From NCBI RefSeq assembly GCF_001020565.1, contig NZ_LDAS01000001.1, forward strand, positions 782,402 to 846,401: a DNA stretch of 64,000 nucleotides, in the 5' to 3' direction. This DNA comes from Maribacter thermophilus (GTDB lineage: Bacteria; Bacteroidota; Bacteroidia; Flavobacteriales; Flavobacteriaceae). The notes beneath the pieces were generated by a model that was given only the letters and a program-made list of their open reading frames with translations, ran no database searches and had not been told where the DNA came from. Every line of letters begins with the position of its first letter. Position 1 is the first letter of the stretch. The translations under genes were made by a program, and so were the position numbers. Shown here in pieces: positions 1-9,423 of the stretch.

Positions 1-713
1 CCTTAAAAGAGCATTTGGCAGATATCTGTGAGTTGGTAGTGAAGGAAAAGGCCGATTTTGGAATCGTAGTTGATCCCGATGTGGACAGGCTTGCCTTTAT
101 TAGCAATGACGGGGAAATGTTTGGCGAAGAATATACCTTGGTTGCTTGTGCCGACTATGTTCTAAGCAAGACAAAAGGAAATACCGTTTCTAATTTATCT
201 TCATCCAGGGCATTAAGGGATATCACCGAAAAACACGGGGGTACATATGAGGCCGCTGCAGTGGGTGAGGTAAATGTGGTAACTAAAATGAAGGCCAATA
301 ATGCCGTGATTGGGGGAGAGGGTAATGGAGGAATCATTTATCCCGAAAGTCACTACGGGCGAGATTCATTGGTAGGTACCGCTTTGTTTTTGATGCTTAT
401 GGCAGAAAAGGGAGGAACCGTAGCAGAGCTTAGGGCAAGTTACCCAAGTTACTACATGAGCAAAAACAAGATTCAATTGACCCCAGAACTGGATGTAGAC
501 GGTATTTTGAAAGCTATGGCAGAGAAATATGAAAACGAGGAAATTTCTACCATAGACGGTGTAAAAATTGATTTCCCTGAAAATTGGGTACACCTTAGAA
601 AATCGAATACGGAACCTATCATCAGAATATATACCGAAGCTAAGAGCCAGTCGGAAGCAGACGCCTTGGCAGAAAGGATTATTGATGAAATAAAGGAAGT
701 GGCCGGTATTTAA
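1..713 (+). CDS. Phosphoglucomutase/phosphomannomutase family protein, C-terminal part
   Basis: The reading frame is already open at the window edge, so only about the last 237 residues are seen. It belongs to the alpha-D-phosphohexomutase family (GlmM, ManB and relatives), which move phosphate between C1 and C6 of hexose phosphates for cell-wall and sugar-nucleotide synthesis in the cytoplasm. The metal-binding loop DPDVDRL (bases 73-93), the sugar-binding loop GEGNGG with YPESHYGRD (about 316-365) and the C-terminal phosphate-binding RKSNTEPIIR (about 595-625) are all present. The catalytic phosphoserine loop lies upstream, outside the window. Bacteroidota usually annotate this form as phosphoglucosamine mutase; the substrate cannot be decided from this half. 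Confidence 0.93.
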   Translation, partial: LKEHLADICELVVKEKADFGIVVDPDVDRLAFISNDGEMFGEEYTLVACADYVLSKTKGNTVSNLSSSRALRDITEKHGGTYEAAAVGEVNVVTKMKANNAVIGGEGNGGIIYPESHYGRDSLVGTALFLMLMAEKGGTVAELRASYPSYYMSKNKIQLTPELDVDGILKAMAEKYENEEISTIDGVKIDFPENWVHLRKSNTEPIIRIYTEAKSQSEADALAERIIDEIKEVAGI

Positions 714-748
714 GACAGAAAATAAACGTTGGATTTTTTCCGCATTTT

Positions 749-786
749 ATATTCCCCCGTATTTATAATATGGGGGAATGTTTTTT
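749..786. terminator. Bidirectional intrinsic terminator between convergent genes
   Basis: ATTCCCCC (751-758) pairs perfectly with GGGGGAAT (772-779), with further pairing inside the loop, followed by a T run on the plus strand and an A-rich run on the other side. It separates the mutase gene from the convergent acyltransferase gene. Confidence 0.75.
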
Positions 787-810
787 ATAAGGTGTCTATT
801 CTGGAAATAT

Positions 811-1704
811 TCAGGTTTTTGCGAAATGGGCAGGTTTCTTATTGCGGTGTTTCCATCTTCTATGTGTCCACAGGTAATATTCCGGCCTTTCTTTGATTTG
901 TTGTTCCGTTAAGCGTAAAAACGTATCGGTTATTTCGTTCTCTTGGGTTTCTTTTCCGTCTTCAGTAATAGTGGTAAACTCCGCTTGGTAATACCCTCTT
1001 TTTACCTTTGATACTTTTAAGAAGACTACGGCAAGTCCCAATTTTCTGGCCATGGTTTCCGCACCGTTAAAAACCGGTACTTTTATTCCCATAAACTCGG
1101 CCCAATATTGTGCCTTATGGGCTTGTGGTGATTGGTCGCTGACCATTCCGTAAACGCTTGGAACCTCTTCTCGCAGGTTTCTTACTACCGTCTTTACCGT
1201 TTGCTGTTGGGTGATCAGGGTGGTGTTCCAACGGGCCCTTACCTTTTTTATAAAATTGTCAAAATAGTGGTTGCCGATTTTTTGGTAGACACCATATCCT
1301 TTGGCATTTATATAATTGTTGATACTTACGTTCCATTCCCAATTGGCATAGTGGGCGCATACAATTAAAATACTACGTTTTTTTTCCAGCTCCCTTAACA
1401 GCTCAATATTGGTAACATGGTATTTTTTTTTGACATCCTCCTTGCTCAGGTTCATGGTTTTTACCATTTCTAAAAACATATCGCACATATGTTTATAGAA
1501 TGCTTTTTCGATCCTGTGTATTTCTTTCTCGTCTTTCTGGGGGAAAACCAATTTTAAATTGTTGACGACCACTTTTCTCCTATACCGAACAATGTGGTAG
1601 ACAATAAAAAAAATAATGTCTGAAAATCCGTAGAACAATCGATGTGGTAAAATTGAAATAACCCATAAAAATGGATAGACCAATATAAAAACCAATAGCT
1701 GCAT
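811..1704 (-). CDS. Lysophospholipid/lipid A acyltransferase family protein (LpxL/HtrB-like)
   Basis: A 297-residue member of the LpxL/HtrB acyltransferase superfamily, which adds acyl chains to lipid A precursors at the inner membrane. A hydrophobic N-terminal segment (residues 1-35) is followed by the catalytic H(X)4E motif in HYANWEW (His118, Glu123). The length matches the Bacteroidota family. I chose the ATG at 1704 over a TTG 21 bases upstream, because that TTG falls inside the palindromic divergent promoter (1723-1740). It is convergent with the mutase gene and divergent from the rhomboid gene. Which acyl position it serves cannot be told. Confidence 0.88.
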   Translation of the reverse strand: MQLLVFILVYPFLWVISILPHRLFYGFSDIIFFIVYHIVRYRRKVVVNNLKLVFPQKDEKEIHRIEKAFYKHMCDMFLEMVKTMNLSKEDVKKKYHVTNIELLRELEKKRSILIVCAHYANWEWNVSINNYINAKGYGVYQKIGNHYFDNFIKKVRARWNTTLITQQQTVKTVVRNLREEVPSVYGMVSDQSPQAHKAQYWAEFMGIKVPVFNGAETMARKLGLAVVFLKVSKVKRGYYQAEFTTITEDGKETQENEITDTFLRLTEQQIKERPEYYLWTHRRWKHRNKKPAHFAKT

Positions 1705-1722
1705 GCCTTCTGTTATAATGGG

Positions 1723-1740
1723 CAAATATAGCTATATTTG
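1723..1740. promoter_or_regulatory. Palindromic divergent promoter core
   Basis: A perfect 18-base palindrome reads TATATTTG, a match to the Bacteroidota -7 consensus TAnnTTTG, on both strands: 1733-1740 for the rhomboid gene and 1730-1723 for the acyltransferase gene. It lies 18-24 bases from each start codon. The -33 boxes are weak. Confidence 0.45.
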
Positions 1741-1763
1741 AACCCAATAGTAAGGGTTTTTAT

Positions 1764-2414
1764 ATGTACAATATGGATTTGGCCACGATCGTGGTAATAG
1801 GTGCCAATATTTTGGTATCGCTTAAAGGGTTCAATGATTCGTATTTTTTTGATAGGTACAAATTTAGTATCGGGGCCATTAACAGTGGCCAAAAAGAAAG
1901 AATGCTTACCTCGGGTTTTTTGCATGTGGACATCGCCCACTTGTTTTTTAATATGTTCACGTTGTATTTTTTTGCAAACGTTGTCATTAACTGGTTTGGG
2001 CAGGCCAAATTTCTTATAATCTATTTCATCAGTTTGTTGGCAGGAAGCTTGTTGGCCCTGTTCTTTCATAAAAAAGAACCATATTATAGTGCGGTAGGGG
2101 CCAGTGGTGCCGTAACGGGTATACTGTATGCGGCCATTCTCTTGCAACCCGATATGCGTTTGGGTATTATGTTTATACCGATTCCGCTACCGGCCTACGT
2201 CTTGGGTATAGGGTATTTGCTCTATTCTATTTATGGTATGAAAAGTAGATTGGGCAATATTGGGCATACGGCCCATTTTGGAGGGGCCATCGGAGGCTAT
2301 TTGGCCACCTTGGTCTTTATGCCAAGTCTTCTGCAGACAGATACCTTAATGGTTATTTTATTGGCATTGCCGATCGTTCTTCTTTTTGTTTTGGAGAAAA
2401 TGGGTAAAATATAA
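1764..2414 (+). CDS. Rhomboid family intramembrane serine protease
   Basis: A 216-residue polytopic membrane protein. Rhomboids cleave transmembrane helices of substrates within the lipid bilayer using a Ser-His dyad. The catalytic serine is in GASG (Ser114) and the catalytic histidine in HTAHFGGA (His171). The family's HxxxHLxxNMxxL element appears as HVDIAHLFFNMFTLYFF (residues 54-70). The length is that of a minimal six-helix bacterial rhomboid with no extra domain. The substrate is unknown. A strong terminator follows at 2461. Confidence 0.95.
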   Translation: MYNMDLATIVVIGANILVSLKGFNDSYFFDRYKFSIGAINSGQKERMLTSGFLHVDIAHLFFNMFTLYFFANVVINWFGQAKFLIIYFISLLAGSLLALFFHKKEPYYSAVGASGAVTGILYAAILLQPDMRLGIMFIPIPLPAYVLGIGYLLYSIYGMKSRLGNIGHTAHFGGAIGGYLATLVFMPSLLQTDTLMVILLALPIVLLFVLEKMGKI

Positions 2415-2460
2415 TACACCGAAAGAACAGGTCTATTTCTTAATCAGGATTTTAAGAATA

Positions 2461-2493
2461 AAAAAGCCCGAGCAGTTTATGCTCGGGCTTTTT
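2461..2493. terminator. Bidirectional intrinsic terminator
   Basis: A perfect 14-base stem, AAAAAGCCCGAGCA (2461-2474) with TGCTCGGGCTTTTT (2480-2493), around a 5-base loop. It has T runs on both strands and serves the convergent rhomboid and thioredoxin-fold lipoprotein genes. Confidence 0.95.
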
Positions 2494-2511
2494 ATGGTTC
2501 GTTTCGGTATA

Positions 2512-3645
2512 TTAATCCAATAATTCGGATACTTTTTGTTCCAACGCAGGGCCTCTTAGGTTCTTGGCAACGATGACCCCGTTTTCATCCAACAAAAACG
2601 CTGCAGGAATAGCATCTACATTATACAACCTCGCGATGGCATCATCAAAATAGGCAATGTTAGAAATATGGTTCCATTCTAGGCCATCGTCGGCAATAGC
2701 CTTTTTCCAAGCATCGGCACTTTTGTCCAAAGAGACACCAATAACATTCAACCCTTTTTCATGGTATTTCTTATAAACCGATACAATGTTGGGATTTTCG
2801 GCCCTACAAGGTCTGCACCATGCCGCCCAAAAATCTATCAAGGTTACCTTTCCGAGTACATCGTTCAGGGCAATGGTTTCCCCGTCTGGGTTGGGTCCCG
2901 AAAAATTTGGGGCCTTCGCACCGATAGCGGTATTTTTTGCCTGCTCTTCAGATTTTTTAAGTACCTCTAAGCTTTCGATGATACGTTGGCCCGGTTTAGA
3001 ATCTTTTACCTCTGGGGTAAATGTATCGTAAAGTTCCTGTATTTCTTCGCTTCCCAATATTTTGGCCGCTGTTGCCCTTTCTAGTAACAAGGCAGAAATT
3101 AAAGCGTTAGGGTTGCTTTTTATATAGTCGATTTCAAAATTCTGGTATTCTTCCTGTAGCTCTTGCATTTCATCCCTTAGTGCTATCATGGTTTCTTGCG
3201 AACCTCCGGTAGTGGATGCGCGCTGCATATCTTGTTGAATGGATTGTGCGCGTTGCGATATTTCCCTGGACTGTTTCATGTAGTCGGAAAATAGTTCGTT
3301 TTGTGTAGTACCTTCTACTTTGGCATAACCTAAGCTGTCTATTTGAGCCTCGAAATCTATATCACCGTTCTCTAAAACAAAGGCGGCGTACGTTTTTGCC
3401 TTATCTACAAACAGGTAGTGTAATTCTGGTTTCTCCGATACTCCTTTAAAGGTAAACTTACCACTGGTAACCATTGCTGTATCCACTTCTACAGGTTGGT
3501 TGTCGTCCCCGATCTTTTTTAGGAAAACTTGGGTGCCGTCCTCTATATCTCCCCGTAGGGAACCGTTTACGGTAAACCCGTTAGAGGATTCGTTGCAGCT
3601 TAGCATGGTCAGGAAACCAAAAGAAAGTAGTACTATTTTTTTCAT
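2512..3645 (-). CDS. DUF4369 plus TlpA-like thioredoxin-fold lipoprotein
   Basis: A 377-residue envelope disulfide oxidoreductase typical of Bacteroidota. A lipoprotein signal ends at LSC (Cys17). Residues about 22-115 resemble the DUF4369 beta domain, 120-235 form a charged helical linker, and 245-377 a TlpA/AhpC-TSA thioredoxin fold with redox motif WCRPC (Cys277, Cys280). The family reduces or isomerises disulfides in the periplasm, often for cytochrome maturation or stress; the client is unknown. I chose the ATG at 3645 over one 42 bases upstream because it begins the signal peptide directly and follows a good -7 box (3673-3666). Confidence 0.88.
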   Translation of the reverse strand: MKKIVLLSFGFLTMLSCNESSNGFTVNGSLRGDIEDGTQVFLKKIGDDNQPVEVDTAMVTSGKFTFKGVSEKPELHYLFVDKAKTYAAFVLENGDIDFEAQIDSLGYAKVEGTTQNELFSDYMKQSREISQRAQSIQQDMQRASTTGGSQETMIALRDEMQELQEEYQNFEIDYIKSNPNALISALLLERATAAKILGSEEIQELYDTFTPEVKDSKPGQRIIESLEVLKKSEEQAKNTAIGAKAPNFSGPNPDGETIALNDVLGKVTLIDFWAAWCRPCRAENPNIVSVYKKYHEKGLNVIGVSLDKSADAWKKAIADDGLEWNHISNIAYFDDAIARLYNVDAIPAAFLLDENGVIVAKNLRGPALEQKVSELLD

Positions 3646-3665
3646 GTCAATTTTTTTGTGAACAA

Positions 3666-3673
3666 CAAAGGTA
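3666..3673 (-). promoter_or_regulatory. Putative -7 promoter box (TACCTTTG)
   Basis: Read on the minus strand, TACCTTTG matches the Bacteroidota -7 consensus TAnnTTTG exactly. It lies 20 bases before the ATG at 3645. The -33 element is unclear (a T-rich stretch about 20 bases further up). Confidence 0.4.
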
Positions 3674-3693
3674 ATTATATTCTTCAACAGGAT

Positions 3694-3733
3694 AAAAAAA
3701 AGACCCTAAGGCATTTAGCTTAAGGTCTTTTTT
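3694..3733 (-). terminator. Intrinsic terminator after the outer-membrane-like gene
   Basis: The hairpin AAAAAAGACCcTAAG / CTTAAGGTCTTTTTT (3696-3733, one mismatch, 8-base loop) is followed on the minus strand by a T run. It lies 19 bases past the stop of the gene ending at 3752. Confidence 0.85.
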
Positions 3734-3751
3734 AATATTTACTTAAGAGTT

Positions 3752-4243
3752 TTAAAACAAATAACGGATACCGAATCCTATATCAAAATCAAAATTATCG
3801 GAAAAACCGCTGTATCCCAGAACGCCTACTTCGGGCCTAAAGTCTAAAGACAGTAGTAGCGGAATGTCAAAATGATACTCAATACCTATATCTCCGGCGG
3901 CCAGCACGAACAATCCTTCGTCGTCGCTATCGTAGACATTTACAAAATCTACACTACCAAGGCCACCTCCAACGCCATAATACCAATTAAAACCACCTTC
4001 TATGGGTCTTACCCATTGGTACAGGCCGACCAATTTAAAGGCGTCAAAGTTTCTACTGTCCCTCCAACCAAGGTCAAATTCGGCCCTGTTGTAACGACCA
4101 ATGGATTTTTGATAGGATATTTCTGCGCCAAAACCATCACTGTCCCCTAATCGCAATCCGAGTGCATGATCGGAGATTTCTTGGCTATTCATTGAAAATG
4201 TGATAAATACAGTTAATACGGATAAATAATTTAAAATTTTCAT
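3752..4243 (-). CDS. Predicted small outer-membrane beta-barrel protein
   Basis: 163 residues with a signal peptide (1-20, ending near NSQE). The rest consists of alternating aromatic/hydrophobic and polar short strands with glycine turns, and the chain ends in a terminal aromatic (YLF). This pattern is typical of 8-strand outer-membrane barrels. I see no recognisable family signature. The ATG at 4243 begins the signal peptide cleanly; an upstream ATG would add a charged extension. It forms a single-gene unit with its own terminator. Confidence 0.65.
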   Translation of the reverse strand: MKILNYLSVLTVFITFSMNSQEISDHALGLRLGDSDGFGAEISYQKSIGRYNRAEFDLGWRDSRNFDAFKLVGLYQWVRPIEGGFNWYYGVGGGLGSVDFVNVYDSDDEGLFVLAAGDIGIEYHFDIPLLLSLDFRPEVGVLGYSGFSDNFDFDIGFGIRYLF

Positions 4244-4336
4244 CTGTTCCTTTTTTAGATTTATAACAAAAAGCAGCATTTTGTAACTTGTTGCTCAAAC
4301 AATAAAACTTAATTTAGCAACCAAAATTGTGCCAAG

Positions 4337-7249
4337 TTGGATATTAAATTACTCTCCCGATTAGATAAGGATCTACAGGGAAATTTACGGATCGACGAAC
4401 TGTCAAGAACCTTATATGCAACAGATGCCTCTGTGTATAGAAAAAAGCCGTTGGCCGTTGCTTTTCCGAAGACCATAGAAGATATAAAAAAACTTATTTC
4501 CTTTGCCAACGAGCATAAGGTGGGTCTTATTCCGCGTACGGCAGGTACCTCTTTGGCAGGTCAAGTTGTCGGTGATGGCATTGTGGTGGATGTCTCTAGG
4601 TATTTTACAAAAATTCTTGACTTCGACGAGAAGAAGAAACAGATTACGGTACAACCTGGTGTAATTAGAGACGAACTCAATCAATATTTGGCACCGTACG
4701 GACTCTTTTTTGGTCCCAATACCTCTACGGCAAACCGTTGTATGATCGGGGGAATGGTGGGTAACAATTCTTCGGGTACCACCTCTATACAATACGGCAT
4801 TACCAGAGAAAAAATTGTATCGCTAAAAACCGTTCTGTCCGACGGCAATGAGGCAGAGTTCAAGGCGTTGACGACTTCCGAATTCGAGGAAAAGACAAAA
4901 CTGAATACATTAGAAGGAAACATATATAAAAAACTATACGAAGAGCTATCGCCCAAAGAAGTGCAAGAACGTATTTTTTCAGAGTTTCCAAAACCCGAGA
5001 TCCATAGAAGAAATACGGGGTATGCCATAGACGAACTTTTGAATACCAATGTTTTTGGCGATACCGACGAAAAAATAAATATCTGTAAACTGTTGAGCGG
5101 TAGTGAGGGTACTTTGGCATTTACAACAGAGGTCACCTTGTCTTTGGAGGACCTTCCCCCAAAACTCTCCGCCATGGTGGTTACACATTATAAGACCCTC
5201 GAAGATTGCCTTAGTGATGTCGCACCGGTAATGCAGCACAACCTGCATCTATGTGAGATGATGGACAAGGTGATTTTAGATTGTACAAAGAACAATAGAG
5301 AGCAGTTAAAGAATCGATTTTTTGTAGAAGGCGATCCGGCAGCTTTGCTGATGCTAGAGGTGAAAGCGCATACCGAAGAGGATTTGGACCGTCAGTTAAA
5401 AGAATTGCAAAGCACTATCGAAACCTCAGGTTTGAGTTATGCCAGTCCTGTACTTTATGGCAACGATGTAAACAAGGCCGTAACCCTTAGAAAGGCCGGA
5501 TTAGGGCTTTTGGGCAATATGGTAGGCGACCGTAAGGCAGTTGCCTGTATAGAGGACACAGCGGTGGCCGTCAGTGATTTAAAGGCTTTTATCGGTGAGT
5601 TTTCGCAAATAATGGCAAATTATAAACAGTCCGCTGTTTATTATGCACATGCAGGAGCGGGAGAATTGCACCTACGTCCTATTCTGAACCTGAAAAAAGG
5701 CGATGATGTTGTTATGTTTAGGGATATTACTACCGATGTCGCTAGATTGACCAAAAAATACAAGGGGTCCTTTAGTGGTGAGCATGGCGATGGTATCGTA
5801 AGGGCCGAGTTTATTCCCATTATGGTAGGCGAAGAAAACTATGAGCTGCTCAGAAGGGTAAAATCCTATTTTGATCCCAATGGTATCCTTAACCCTGGTA
5901 AAATAGTCGATGCCTATCCTATGGACGAGAGCCTTAGGTACGAGGTGGATCGAGAAGAGCCCGAAATAGAGACTTTGCTCGATTTTTCCGATAGCCAAGG
6001 TATTCTAAGGGCTGCGGAAAAGTGTAATGGGGGCGGGGATTGTAGAAAGACGGAGCAGGCCGTTGGTGCCATGTGTCCAAGTTTTCATGCCACGCGAGAC
6101 GAAAAGCATACCACTAGGGGCAGGGCCAATGCCTTACGGGAGTTTTTAACGGTCTCCGACAAAAAGAACAAGTTCGACCAAAAAGAGTTAAAAGAGGTTT
6201 TTGACCTTTGCCTAAGCTGTAAGGCCTGTGCCAGTGAGTGTCCCAGTAATGTGGATGTGGCTACCCTAAAAGCAGAATTCCTATACCAATACCAAGAAGC
6301 GAACGGCTATCCTTTAAGAGGTAAGTTGTTTGCCTATAACACAGGGTTAAATCGCTTGGGAAGTAAATTTTCGGGCATTACCAATACGCTCTATAAATCG
6401 AAATCTTTAGGGGGAGTACTTAAGAAATTTGCTGGGGTGGCCCCAGAGAGAACCTTGCCAAGTGTTTATAGTTTTAATTTTGATAAACACCTTCAAAAGG
6501 CTAATAATAAGAGTGTTATAAACAAGCAGAAGGTTGTTTTATATATCGACGAATTTACCAAGTATCTAGATATCACTGTTGGTAAAGATGCCATTGATCT
6601 GTTAACCGGGCTGGGTTTTGATGTGGAGCTGTACTATGCGGAAAGCGGTAGAACCTTTCTGTCCAAAGGCTTTTTGAAGCAAGCAAAATCATTAGTGGAA
6701 AAAAATACCGTGGCCTTGTTGGACTATGCCGAGAAAAAATGGCCGGTGTTGGGGTTGGAGCCATCCGCCATACTATCTTTTAGGGATGAATACAAGCGGA
6801 TGATCCAAGATGCCGAAGTGGCCGAGAAAATAGCGGGTAATTCATTTTTGGTAGAAGAGTTCCTATCGTTAAAAATACAAGAGGGTACATTGGATGCTTC
6901 GCTCTTTACGGAAGAGAAAAAAGAGATAAAGATTCATAACCATTGTCATCAAAAGGCCTTGAGCAACCAAAAGGTAACGTTTGATGTATTAAACCTACCA
7001 AAGAATTATAAGGTTACGATCATACCTTCGGGCTGCTGTGGTATGGCAGGGTCTTTTGGTTATGAAAAGGAACATTACGAAACCAGTATGAAGGTAGGAG
7101 GTTTAAAACTTTTTCCTGCGGTGTCCAAGTCAGATCCAGATACGCTTATAGCCGCGAACGGAACAAGTTGTAGACATCAAATTTTTGATGGTACCAAAAG
7201 AATAGCCGAACATCCGGTAAGTATTTTGAGAAAGGCTTTGTTGGTGTAG
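4337..7249 (+). CDS. FAD-binding and Fe-S-binding dehydrogenase (YdiJ-like D-2-hydroxyacid dehydrogenase)
   Basis: A 970-residue fusion of a vanillyl-alcohol-oxidase-type flavoprotein with a GlpC-like iron-sulfur module. In order: FAD_binding_4 (about 40-190, GTSLAGQ and NNSSGT loops), FAD-oxidase C domain (about 220-540), a cysteine cluster CNGGGDC, a 4Fe-4S motif CLSCKACASECP (about 625-636), then CCG-type elements with HNHCHQ (about 867) and GCCGMAG (about 898). E. coli YdiJ (about 1,018 residues) has this layout and is linked to D-2-hydroxyglutarate/D-lactate oxidation feeding the quinone pool; the exact substrate here is inferred. The start is a TTG; no in-frame ATG fits better. It ends 3 bases from the convergent phosphoesterase gene. 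Confidence 0.92.
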   Translation: MDIKLLSRLDKDLQGNLRIDELSRTLYATDASVYRKKPLAVAFPKTIEDIKKLISFANEHKVGLIPRTAGTSLAGQVVGDGIVVDVSRYFTKILDFDEKKKQITVQPGVIRDELNQYLAPYGLFFGPNTSTANRCMIGGMVGNNSSGTTSIQYGITREKIVSLKTVLSDGNEAEFKALTTSEFEEKTKLNTLEGNIYKKLYEELSPKEVQERIFSEFPKPEIHRRNTGYAIDELLNTNVFGDTDEKINICKLLSGSEGTLAFTTEVTLSLEDLPPKLSAMVVTHYKTLEDCLSDVAPVMQHNLHLCEMMDKVILDCTKNNREQLKNRFFVEGDPAALLMLEVKAHTEEDLDRQLKELQSTIETSGLSYASPVLYGNDVNKAVTLRKAGLGLLGNMVGDRKAVACIEDTAVAVSDLKAFIGEFSQIMANYKQSAVYYAHAGAGELHLRPILNLKKGDDVVMFRDITTDVARLTKKYKGSFSGEHGDGIVRAEFIPIMVGEENYELLRRVKSYFDPNGILNPGKIVDAYPMDESLRYEVDREEPEIETLLDFSDSQGILRAAEKCNGGGDCRKTEQAVGAMCPSFHATRDEKHTTRGRANALREFLTVSDKKNKFDQKELKEVFDLCLSCKACASECPSNVDVATLKAEFLYQYQEANGYPLRGKLFAYNTGLNRLGSKFSGITNTLYKSKSLGGVLKKFAGVAPERTLPSVYSFNFDKHLQKANNKSVINKQKVVLYIDEFTKYLDITVGKDAIDLLTGLGFDVELYYAESGRTFLSKGFLKQAKSLVEKNTVALLDYAEKKWPVLGLEPSAILSFRDEYKRMIQDAEVAEKIAGNSFLVEEFLSLKIQEGTLDASLFTEEKKEIKIHNHCHQKALSNQKVTFDVLNLPKNYKVTIIPSGCCGMAGSFGYEKEHYETSMKVGGLKLFPAVSKSDPDTLIAANGTSCRHQIFDGTKRIAEHPVSILRKALLV

Positions 7250-7252
7250 TCT

Positions 7253-8107
7253 TTATGTCAGGTCTTTTTTGTTCTGCTCTTTTTCCGCCTTGGCGGATAT
7301 GGAGGCAATGAGCTCGTTGATGTTCATTTGTTTTAGGGCCTCGTCCATAAAGAATGGCGACAATTTGTCGTTTTTATATTGGTAAAGCTTCCATCTTTTT
7401 AACGAATATTCCAAAGCTGTCAGGTTTTCTACCCAATCGCCCGAGTTTAGGTAAGTGGTACTCCCCTTGGCGGTTTCTACATTCTTCTTTTTAGGCTGGT
7501 GTATATGTCCACATAAAACATAGTCATAGTGGTTTTCTATGGCCACGTCGATTACGGTTTCTTCAAAATTGGAGATATATTTCTCAGACCATTCTTCGTT
7601 GTTCTTTATTTTGTTGGCCAAGGAGTACTTTTCTTTTTTGAGGTTTTTTAGCAACCAATTGTTGATTTTGTTGCAATTGATCAGGAGCGAAAAACCAAAG
7701 CTTCCCAATTTGGCCATCCATCGTCCGTTTATCCATGGAATATCGAAGACATCACCATGAAAAAACCAAGCTTTTTTACCGTGTAGGTCCAGTACCAGCT
7801 TTCTGCAGAATTTGATGTTTCCCAAAGAGATGTTGGCAAGTGTTTTGGGGGCATGGTCGTGGTTTCCCATAATGTAGTATACCTCGGTACCCTTTGATGC
7901 CATGGATACGATTTTCTTTATGACGTTTAAGTGAGAGGTTGGAAAGTAACTTTTTTTAAACTGCCATATATCAACGATATCTCCGTTTAGGATCAATGTT
8001 TTTGGCTGTATGCTGCATAAGTAGGCAAGTAATTCATCAGCATAGCAGTCGTATGTACCAAGATGTACATCTGATATGAGGGCTATATCTAATTTTCTTT
8101 TTTTCAA
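7253..8107 (-). CDS. LpxH-like metallophosphoesterase (UDP-2,3-diacylglucosamine diphosphatase family)
   Basis: 284 residues with the calcineurin-like phosphoesterase motifs in order: DVHLG (residues 14-18), GDIVD, GNHD, HGD and CGHIHQP. The pattern HGDVFD plus GHIHQP is typical of the LpxH/YbbF group, which removes UMP from UDP-2,3-diacylglucosamine in lipid A synthesis. The lysine-rich C-terminal tail (about 240-284) extends past the core fold. Flavobacteria often carry more than one paralogue, so I leave the symbol empty. It is convergent with, and almost touching, the YdiJ-like gene. Confidence 0.85.
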   Translation of the reverse strand: MKKRKLDIALISDVHLGTYDCYADELLAYLCSIQPKTLILNGDIVDIWQFKKSYFPTSHLNVIKKIVSMASKGTEVYYIMGNHDHAPKTLANISLGNIKFCRKLVLDLHGKKAWFFHGDVFDIPWINGRWMAKLGSFGFSLLINCNKINNWLLKNLKKEKYSLANKIKNNEEWSEKYISNFEETVIDVAIENHYDYVLCGHIHQPKKKNVETAKGSTTYLNSGDWVENLTALEYSLKRWKLYQYKNDKLSPFFMDEALKQMNINELIASISAKAEKEQNKKDLT

Positions 8108-8266
8108 GATAGAAGTTTAGGCAAAATTAGTCTTAATGGTTTATTCTTTAGTGGGTTATGATATCAACATTTGTAAAGCAAAGTGTTAAATAATCATTAT
8201 GCGGGGCAAACAACTTTAATTTAACTTTAAGTGATGGGTAAATTTTTCTCTAAAGCATATAAAATT

Positions 8267-8274
8267 TACCTTTG
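8267..8274 (+). promoter_or_regulatory. Putative -7 promoter box for chorismate synthase (TACCTTTG)
   Basis: An exact TAnnTTTG match 23 bases before the aroC ATG. A T-rich stretch about 19 bases upstream may serve as the -33 box but is not a clean TTTG. Confidence 0.45.
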
Positions 8275-8297
8275 CGATCAACATTTTGATAAATATT

Positions 8298-9362
8298 ATG
8301 GCGGGAAATTCCTTTGGTAATTTATTTAGGGTAACTACATTCGGAGAATCACATGGTAGGGCTATTGGAGGAGTTTTAGATGGTTGTCCCGCCGGAATAG
8401 CTCTGGACCTAAGTTTGATCCAAAAAGATTTGGATCGGCGTAAACCAGGGCAGTCGGCCATTGTGACCCAAAGAAAAGAACCCGACGAGGTAGAAATATA
8501 CTCCGGTATGTTCGAAGGTAAGACCACCGGTACCCCCATTGGTTTTGCGATTCATAATACCAATCAGAAATCTAAGGATTACGGACATATAAAAGATTCG
8601 TACCGACCTTCGCATGCCGATTATGTGTACGATAAAAAATACGGCTTTCGCGATTACAGGGGCGGTGGAAGAAGTTCTGCCCGTGAAACGGCCAGTAGGG
8701 TAGTGGCCGGTGCTATAGCCAAACAGTTCTTGCAAGATGTAGAGATAACGGCGTACGTCTCCCAAGTGGGGAATCTAAAACTTGAAAAAAGCTATTCTGG
8801 GCTAAATCTATCGGCTGCCGAAAAAAATGCAGTTAGATGTCCCGATCCGGAAATGGCTTCCAAAATGGAAGCATATATCAAAGAGATCAAGAAACAGGGC
8901 GATACCATAGGTGGGGTGATTACCTGTGTGGCCAAAAATGTTCCTGTGGGTTGGGGCGAGCCGGCCTTTGATAAGTTGCATGCCGAACTGGGCAAGGCAA
9001 TGCTGTCCATCAATGCCGTAAAGGGCTTTGAGTACGGTAGTGGTTTTAACGGGGTCACCATGAAGGGTAGTGAGCACAACGACCCTTTTAATAGCGATGG
9101 TAGCACCAAAACAAACTACAGTGGTGGCATTCAAGGAGGCATCAGTAACGGAATGGATATCTATTTTAATGTAGCCTTTAAGCCAGTGGCTACTGTAATA
9201 CAGGGCTACGAAACCATAGACCGTGAGGGGAATATGGTAAAAACACAAGGAAAAGGCAGGCATGATCCCTGTGTGGTGCCTAGGGCGGTTCCTATTGTTG
9301 AAGCCATGACTGCCTTAGTCTTAGCGGATTACAAATTACTCTCGAGAACAAATAGAATTTAA
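8298..9362 (+). CDS. aroC: Chorismate synthase
   Basis: A 354-residue cytosolic enzyme that removes phosphate from 5-enolpyruvylshikimate-3-phosphate to give chorismate, the last shared step of aromatic synthesis; it needs reduced FMN. Family signatures are visible: N-terminal [52 protein letters not shown] and C-terminal [18 protein letters not shown]. The length is normal. I chose the ATG at 8298 because MAGNSFGN is the conserved beginning; the open frame extends 12 bases upstream. A -7 box lies at 8267-8274. Confidence 0.98.
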   Translation: MAGNSFGNLFRVTTFGESHGRAIGGVLDGCPAGIALDLSLIQKDLDRRKPGQSAIVTQRKEPDEVEIYSGMFEGKTTGTPIGFAIHNTNQKSKDYGHIKDSYRPSHADYVYDKKYGFRDYRGGGRSSARETASRVVAGAIAKQFLQDVEITAYVSQVGNLKLEKSYSGLNLSAAEKNAVRCPDPEMASKMEAYIKEIKKQGDTIGGVITCVAKNVPVGWGEPAFDKLHAELGKAMLSINAVKGFEYGSGFNGVTMKGSEHNDPFNSDGSTKTNYSGGIQGGISNGMDIYFNVAFKPVATVIQGYETIDREGNMVKTQGKGRHDPCVVPRAVPIVEAMTALVLADYKLLSRTNRI

Positions 9363-9423
9363 TTTTTTTTAGGAGTGGCATGTATGCGTTCAATTTGGTA
9401 TATTGAGCCAAAAGAACAGTAAT

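Noticed and set aside
4681-5175. Long minus-strand open frames inside the YdiJ-like gene
   Set aside because: They are opposite-strand shadows of a strongly recognised gene and carry no domain features.
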